A stretch of DNA of 64,000 bases, taken from assembly GCA_963665165.1 (NCBI GenBank), contig OY761989.1, positions 2,170,001 to 2,234,000 on the forward strand, in the 5' to 3' direction. The notes beneath the pieces were generated by a model. That model did not search any database. It saw nothing but the letters and a program-made list of their open reading frames with translations, and was not told the origin of the DNA. The stretch is from G963663315 sp963665165 (GTDB taxonomy: Bacteria > Pseudomonadota > Gammaproteobacteria > Arenicellales > Poriferihabitantaceae). Within the stretch, counting starts at the first letter, position 1, and the number at the start of each line of letters is the position of its first letter. Shown in pieces: positions 59,828-64,000 of this stretch. A program made the position numbers and the translations under genes.

Positions 59828-60895
59828 TCAGTACCGGATCAGCCGGTCGTTTTCGTCAAAGTAGAGCGCCTTGTCCGGATGCAGGAACAAGGTCGCCCGG
59901 TCACCGCTTTGAAAAGGGTGGATACCATGGGATTCCGACACCCAGTCATTTTGCTCCACTGCAACGCGAATCACGCTTTCCGATCCGCTGAGTTCGGCGA
60001 CTTGCACCTGCCCGTGGATGACCACCGCGTTATCCGCCATGGATTGCAGGGTCAGGTGATGGGGGCGGATTGCCAGGGTGTAGTCCCGGTCCGCCAGGGA
60101 CCGCAGGGCGGCGGGAACCCGCCAGGAAATATTCTCGCTGAGGTGGAACCGGTCCCCTTTCTTGCGGACTGCGGACAGATTGACCGGGGGATCGGAAAAA
60201 ACCCGGGCGCTGGCGAGATTTTCCGGCATCCGGTAGCCGGTCGCGGTCGGCCCGAACTGGGTCACACGGCCTTCGAAAAGGGTGGCGGTGCAGCCGCCGA
60301 GCATCAGCGCTTCCATCGGTTCGGTCGTGCTGTAAACCACGGTCGCGCCGCTGTCGGCGAACAGCTTCGGCAATTCGTCCCGCAATTCCTCGCGCAGCTT
60401 GTAGTCCAGATTGGCCAGCGGCTCGTCCAGCAACACCAGGCGCGAGTTCCTGGCCAGGGCGCGGGCAATGGCGACGCGCTGCTGCTGGCCGCCGGACAAT
60501 TCCGATGGATAACGGGTGAGATAGCTTTCGAGCTTCAGCAGACCAGCGAATTTCTCCACCTGCCGCCGGATACGGGAGCGGTCGACCCGCGCCACCCTGA
60601 GCGGTGACGCGATGTTGTCGAACACGGTGAAGTTCGGATAATTAATGAATTGCTGGTATACCATGGCCACGCTCCGCTTCTGCACGGGCAGGCCGGTGAC
60701 ATTCTTCCCCTCGAACCGGATTTCTCCGCTGGAAGGCGTTTCCAGCCCGGCCATCAGGCGCAGCAATGTGGTCTTTCCGCTCAGTGTAGTCCCCAGCAAC
60801 ACGTTGAATCCACCCTCCTCCAGACGCAGGCTGGTGGGATATATATGGGTTTCGCCGCCAACCTTGCGGGTAACCTCGCGGAGTTCGACAGCCAC
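59828..60895 (-). CDS. glpS: Glycerol ABC transporter ATP-binding protein GlpS
   Basis: A 355-aa ABC ATPase. Walker A is variant (LLGTTLSGKTTLLRLMAG, ~34-51). The signature is canonical (LSGGQQQRVAIARALARN, ~130-147), and Walker B is LVLLDEPLANLD. In the H-loop position the chain reads VVYSTTEPMEALML, with Thr in place of the usual His. A TOBE-like domain follows. I start at GTG 60895 (VAVELREVTRKVGGETHIY), which matches the family start; the longer frame overlaps glpR. It complements GlpT, whose signature is degenerate. Confidence 0.88.
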   Translation of the reverse strand: MAVELREVTRKVGGETHIYPTSLRLEEGGFNVLLGTTLSGKTTLLRLMAGLETPSSGEIRFEGKNVTGLPVQKRSVAMVYQQFINYPNFTVFDNIASPLRVARVDRSRIRRQVEKFAGLLKLESYLTRYPSELSGGQQQRVAIARALARNSRLVLLDEPLANLDYKLREELRDELPKLFADSGATVVYSTTEPMEALMLGGCTATLFEGRVTQFGPTATGYRMPENLASARVFSDPPVNLSAVRKKGDRFHLSENISWRVPAALRSLADRDYTLAIRPHHLTLQSMADNAVVIHGQVQVAELSGSESVIRVAVEQNDWVSESHGIHPFQSGDRATLFLHPDKALYFDENDRLIRY

Positions 60896-60908
60896 GGGAC
60901 CAGCCGGT

Positions 60909-61733
60909 TCAGTCGGCGCTGGCGCCGCCGGGGGCGCCGCTGACCACACGCACGCCGTTAGCCAGACAGTATTCCAGGACAGCCTGCGGCGGTGCCCGGT
61001 CGCTGACGAAATAATCCACCTGGTCGAGACTGCCCAGCCTCACCGGCGCCTTGCGCTGAAACTTGGTGCCGTCGGCCACCAGGATCACGGAACGGGCGTT
61101 GCGTATGATGGATTGCGCGACCCGGACCTCGCGCACATCGAATTCCAGGATGGCGCCGTCCTCGTCCAGCGCGGAACACCCGATCACGGCGTAGTCCACC
61201 TTGAAGCGGCCAATGAATTCTTCGGTGGCATCCCCCACGATGCCGCCGTCTTCATGTCGGACCAGGCCGCCCGCGGTCATCACCCGGATCGCCTTCGACC
61301 GGCGCAGCGTGTTGGCGATGTTGATATTGTTGGTAATCACCAGAAGACCGCCATGTTGAATGAGATGGGAGGCCACCCGCTCGGTGGTGGTCCCGATGTT
61401 GATGAACATGGAAGAGTCATTGGGAATGATCGGCGCTGTCAACCGCCCGATGTGGTCCTTGCCCTCCGGGTTGACCAGCAGGCGCGTCGCGTAATCCAGG
61501 TTCGCCAGTTCCCGTTCGCGCGGTGTCGCACCGTCAGTGGCCACCGCTCCACCATGCACCCGTTGCAGCAGCTTGCGATTGTACAGAATGTTGAGGTCCC
61601 GGCGGATGGTCTGCGGCGTGACCTGGAACTGCACCGCCAATGATTCCACCCGGCCACTGCCGTGACTGCGGATATGGGCCAGTAACGCGCGCTGCCTTTC
61701 GCTGATGGACGCTTCGGTTGATACGTCGGTCAT
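60909..61733 (-). CDS. glpR: DeoR-family repressor of the glycerol operon
   Basis: A 274-aa DeoR regulator: N-terminal HTH (SISERQRALLAHIRSHGSGR, VESLAVQFQVTPQTIRRDLN, ~10-50) and a sugar-phosphate-binding domain (~85-255) with NIGTTTERVASHLI and DYAVIGCSALDEDGAILEFD. It would release DNA on binding glycerol 3-phosphate. ATG 61733; the frame upstream is untranslated spacer. It sits inside the operon, second after glpV, so it is autoregulated. Confidence 0.92.
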   Translation of the reverse strand: MTDVSTEASISERQRALLAHIRSHGSGRVESLAVQFQVTPQTIRRDLNILYNRKLLQRVHGGAVATDGATPRERELANLDYATRLLVNPEGKDHIGRLTAPIIPNDSSMFINIGTTTERVASHLIQHGGLLVITNNINIANTLRRSKAIRVMTAGGLVRHEDGGIVGDATEEFIGRFKVDYAVIGCSALDEDGAILEFDVREVRVAQSIIRNARSVILVADGTKFQRKAPVRLGSLDQVDYFVSDRAPPQAVLEYCLANGVRVVSGAPGGASAD

Positions 61734-61816
61734 TATCGAATCTGTTGAATCAGGGCGTTTTCCATAATGCAAGGAAGCGCGGACTGCCCGTGCAGCCCAC
61801 GCTTCAATCCGGCAGG

Positions 61817-63544
61817 TTATTGCCAGTTCTTGATCAAATCCTCATAGACAATGGTTTCACCCTGCGGTTTTTCATCGACCTTTGGCTTGGGTGAGCCGGG
61901 TTGATCCAGCCAGTACTGCGGATCTTTCTCCTCATTCAGCCTGGGGCCGCAACCACCGTACACTTCGGCTGCTTCGTCCGCAGCCTGCATCCGCGCCATG
62001 ACCTGATCCATTTCACCGGCCAGCCGGTCCATCGCCTCCTGAGGCGTGAAAGCGCCGGAATTCACGTCTCCGATCTGCTGCCACCAGATCTGGGCCAGCT
62101 TCGGATAGTCCGGCACATTGACGCCGGTCGGCGACCAGCGGACCCGGTCCGGGGAACGATAGAACTCCACCAGACCGCCCAGCTTCGACGCGCGCTCGGT
62201 GAAGGATTCGTGATTGATGGAACTGTCCCGGATAAAGGTGAGGCCGACATGGCTTTTCTTCACGTCCACGGTCTTCGAGACCACAAACTGGGCATACAGC
62301 CAGGCCGCCTTGCGGCGATCCACCGGAGTGGACTTGAACAGGGTCCAGGAACCCGCGTCCTGGTAGCCGAGTTTCTGTCCTTTCTCCCAGTACGGACCAT
62401 GCGGGGACGGAGCCATCCGCCAGAGCGGATTGCCTTCGTCATCCACGGTATTGTTGCCGTCGCTTTTGGGGGCCACCATGGACGCGGTGAACGCGGTGTA
62501 CCAGAAAATCTGCTGCGCTACATTGCCCTGGGAGAGCGCTGGCAGGGATTGGTAGAAATCATAGCTCGCCGCGCCCGGAGGAGCATACTGGCGCAGCCAT
62601 TCGTCCCACTTGCGGATGGCGTATACCGCCGCCGGACCATTGGCTGCTCCGCCCCGCGAGACACTGGCGCCGACCGGGTTACAGGTACCGGCCTCCATAC
62701 GGATACCCCACTCATCCACCGGGATGCCGTTCGGCAGGCCCTTGCTGCCGGCGCCCGCCATGGAGAGCCAGGCATCGGTCATGCGCCAACCGAGGTCCGG
62801 CGCCCGTTTGCCATAGTCCATGTGGCCATATACGCGAACCCCGTCGATCTCCTTCACATGGTCCGTGAAAAATTCCGCGATATCCTCGTAGGCGGACCAG
62901 TTCACCGGTACGCCGAGGTCGTATCCATACATCTCCCGGAATCTGGCTTGCAGGTCTTCACGGTCGAACCAGTCCTTGCGGAACCAGTAAAGGTTGGCGA
63001 ACTGCTGGTCGGGAAGCTGGTAGAGCTTACCGTCCGGCCCGGTGGTGAAGGACTTGCCGACGAAGTCATCCACATCCAGGCCGGGATTGGTGACGTCGGC
63101 GCCCTCTCCAGCCATCCAGTCGGACAGGTTCACCGCCAGTTGCAGACGGGAATGGGTACCGATCAGGTCGGAGTCGTTGATATAGGCGTCATACAGATTT
63201 CGCCCGGTCTGCATCTGGGTCTGCACCGCCTGCACGACTTCCCCCTCGCCCAGCAACTGGTGATTGACCTGGATGCCGGTGATTTCCTCAAAGGCCCGGG
63301 TCAGCACCCTGGATTCATATTCGTGGGTCGGGATGGTCTCGGAGAGCACATTGATTTCCATGCCCTGGAAAGGCTCGGCGGCCTTGACGAACCATTCCAT
63401 TTCCGCCTTCTGCTCTTCCATGGTGAGCGTCGATGGCTGGAATTCGTCATTAATCCAGGTTTCCGCTTCCGCCATACCGGCGAGCGCGGGGGCCTGGAAC
63501 AGGCAGGTCGCCACAGTAGCGGCGACCACGGTTTTTATTTTCAT
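61817..63544 (-). CDS. glpV: Glycerol ABC transporter substrate-binding protein GlpV
   Basis: A 575-aa periplasmic binding protein. Its signal peptide is MKIKTVVAATVATCLFQAPA then LA (cleavage near residue 22). Two-lobed extracellular solute-binding domain; conserved-looking pieces are INVLSETIPTHEYESRVLTR (~55), YQLPDQQFANLYWFRKDWFD (~165) and KKSHVGLTFIRDSSINHESF (~440). ATG 63544 is chosen because the signal peptide starts there; the longer frame is promoter sequence. First gene of the operon, divergent from glpK. Confidence 0.93.
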   Translation of the reverse strand: MKIKTVVAATVATCLFQAPALAGMAEAETWINDEFQPSTLTMEEQKAEMEWFVKAAEPFQGMEINVLSETIPTHEYESRVLTRAFEEITGIQVNHQLLGEGEVVQAVQTQMQTGRNLYDAYINDSDLIGTHSRLQLAVNLSDWMAGEGADVTNPGLDVDDFVGKSFTTGPDGKLYQLPDQQFANLYWFRKDWFDREDLQARFREMYGYDLGVPVNWSAYEDIAEFFTDHVKEIDGVRVYGHMDYGKRAPDLGWRMTDAWLSMAGAGSKGLPNGIPVDEWGIRMEAGTCNPVGASVSRGGAANGPAAVYAIRKWDEWLRQYAPPGAASYDFYQSLPALSQGNVAQQIFWYTAFTASMVAPKSDGNNTVDDEGNPLWRMAPSPHGPYWEKGQKLGYQDAGSWTLFKSTPVDRRKAAWLYAQFVVSKTVDVKKSHVGLTFIRDSSINHESFTERASKLGGLVEFYRSPDRVRWSPTGVNVPDYPKLAQIWWQQIGDVNSGAFTPQEAMDRLAGEMDQVMARMQAADEAAEVYGGCGPRLNEEKDPQYWLDQPGSPKPKVDEKPQGETIVYEDLIKNWQ

Positions 63545-63776
63545 GGTAGATTCCTCGTTGGTGAAAATGTGGTTTCCGACCGGCGGGAACCTCGGGAACC
63601 TGTCGGACGGTGATTTGTTGATACACAACGGACGAATCTTAACACGCCAAAAACCGAAAAATGAACTAAAATCCGTTTTCAAATGAAAAACTTTATCCAG
63701 GTATCGGTTTTCGTAATCACGATCTGCGAAACCATACGAAAACGCCCGAACCCCCAAACGCCCGTGTGACTACGAT
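63545..63776. promoter_or_regulatory. glpV-glpK divergent control region with DeoR-type operator halves
   Basis: The 232-bp gap contains an inverted repeat TTTTCGTA (63708-63715) / TACGAAAA (63735-63742) and a near-palindrome GTTTTCAAATGAAAAAC around 63675-63691. CGAAA-type boxes also occur at 63655-63662 and over the glpK start. DeoR/GlpR repressors bind such T/A-rich TTCG repeats. Binding is inferred. Confidence 0.55.
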
Positions 63777-64000
63777 ATGAAACGAAACATCCTCGCCATC
63801 GACCAGGGCACCACCAGCTCCCGCGCCATCGTCTTTACGCCGGACGGCGCCATCCTGGCCTCATCCCGATACGAATTTCCGCAGATCTATCCCGATGACG
63901 GCTGGGTCGAACAGGATCCGGAGGATATCTGGGAAACCACGTTGCGGGCCGCCCGCGATGTCCTGTCCGGGGCCGGGGACGAGGTGGCGGTCGCCGGTAT
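63777..64000 (+). CDS. glpK: Glycerol kinase GlpK, N-terminal part
   Basis: The first 74 codons are visible. ILAIDQGTTSSRAIVFTPDG is the phosphate-1 ATP motif of glycerol kinase, followed by FPQIYPDDGWVEQDPEDIWE, which matches the family's W-V-E-x-D glycerol-binding start. It phosphorylates glycerol imported by the GlpVSTPQ transporter to glycerol 3-phosphate for GlpD. Start ATG 63777. The rest lies beyond the window. Confidence 0.95.
   Translation, partial: MKRNILAIDQGTTSSRAIVFTPDGAILASSRYEFPQIYPDDGWVEQDPEDIWETTLRAARDVLSGAGDEVAVAG

Noticed and set aside
61901..63613. A 570-aa plus-strand frame opposite glpV
   Set aside because: Antisense shadow of a clear binding-protein gene with signal peptide; His/Val/Gly-rich low-information translation.

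Overview
The window is bacterial: dense, intron-free, mostly GC-rich DNA with operons, Shine-Dalgarno sites and Rho-independent terminators. The gene content (a glpVRSTPQ-type glycerol ABC transporter, an IcmF fused mutase, a Glx/Mgs-type glutamate-synthase-like set, an MttB-family methyltransferase, an Amt transporter) suggests an uncultivated, probably aquatic proteobacterium that lives on small amines, glycerol and short-chain acyl-CoAs. That placement is inference. I saw no rRNA, tRNA, complete insertion sequence or CRISPR array.

Layout. 1-8937 (minus strand) is one long amine/nitrogen operon: FAD oxidoreductase, type III glutamine synthetase-like ligase, three proteins matching the three parts of a glutamate synthase large subunit, two unrecognised small proteins, pdxJ, and a DUF1989 protein that runs out of the window. 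A divergent GntR/FCD regulator (9157-9846) probably controls it. 9859-12203 holds an ammonium transporter, a small membrane protein and a membrane-anchored unknown. 12449-20737 holds a cytochrome c, an enoyl-CoA hydratase/isomerase, a beta-decarboxylating dehydrogenase, an M24 peptidase, a class V aminotransferase and a serine-biosynthesis set (serA-like, serC, DUF1015). 20787-31936 is a mixed metabolic stretch: a nuclease-like gene, CinA, a tandem GFA protein, NUDIX, MttB-like, PncB, GMC oxidoreductase, MDR reductase, Bax-inhibitor-1 protein and a LysR regulator.

31937-42070 is an accessory island, partly AT-rich. It contains a large TPR glycosyltransferase and a promoter followed by a compact three-helix RNA, a T8 tract and a DUF3800 gene. 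It also holds remnants of vapC and higBA toxin-antitoxin genes, decayed copies of two local genes, a broken HTH/DUF4325 gene and a Fic gene. Two secreted Fn3-like proteins face each other across it; they share a perfect 204-bp inverted repeat at their 5' ends and a 59-bp inverted repeat at their terminators.

42072-50061 is an acyl-CoA module: 3-hydroxyacyl-CoA dehydrogenase, fused isobutyryl-CoA mutase, MerR regulator with a palindromic operator, acyl-CoA dehydrogenase and nitronate monooxygenase, with a small membrane protein convergent at the end. 50232-52308 is a solute:sodium symporter with its DUF4212 partner. 52542-54948 holds a 5'-truncated AlbA_2/HATPase-type gene and an isopropylmalate/citramalate synthase. 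55081-64000 is a complete glycerol uptake and oxidation operon (glpV-R-S-T-P-Q-DUF2160-D) with glpK starting divergently at the window edge.

The best candidates for little-described biology are the RNA-plus-DUF3800 locus (35150-36202), the inverted-repeat surface-protein pair (37036-41849) and the expanded Glx/GlnT amine operon (1-9846).
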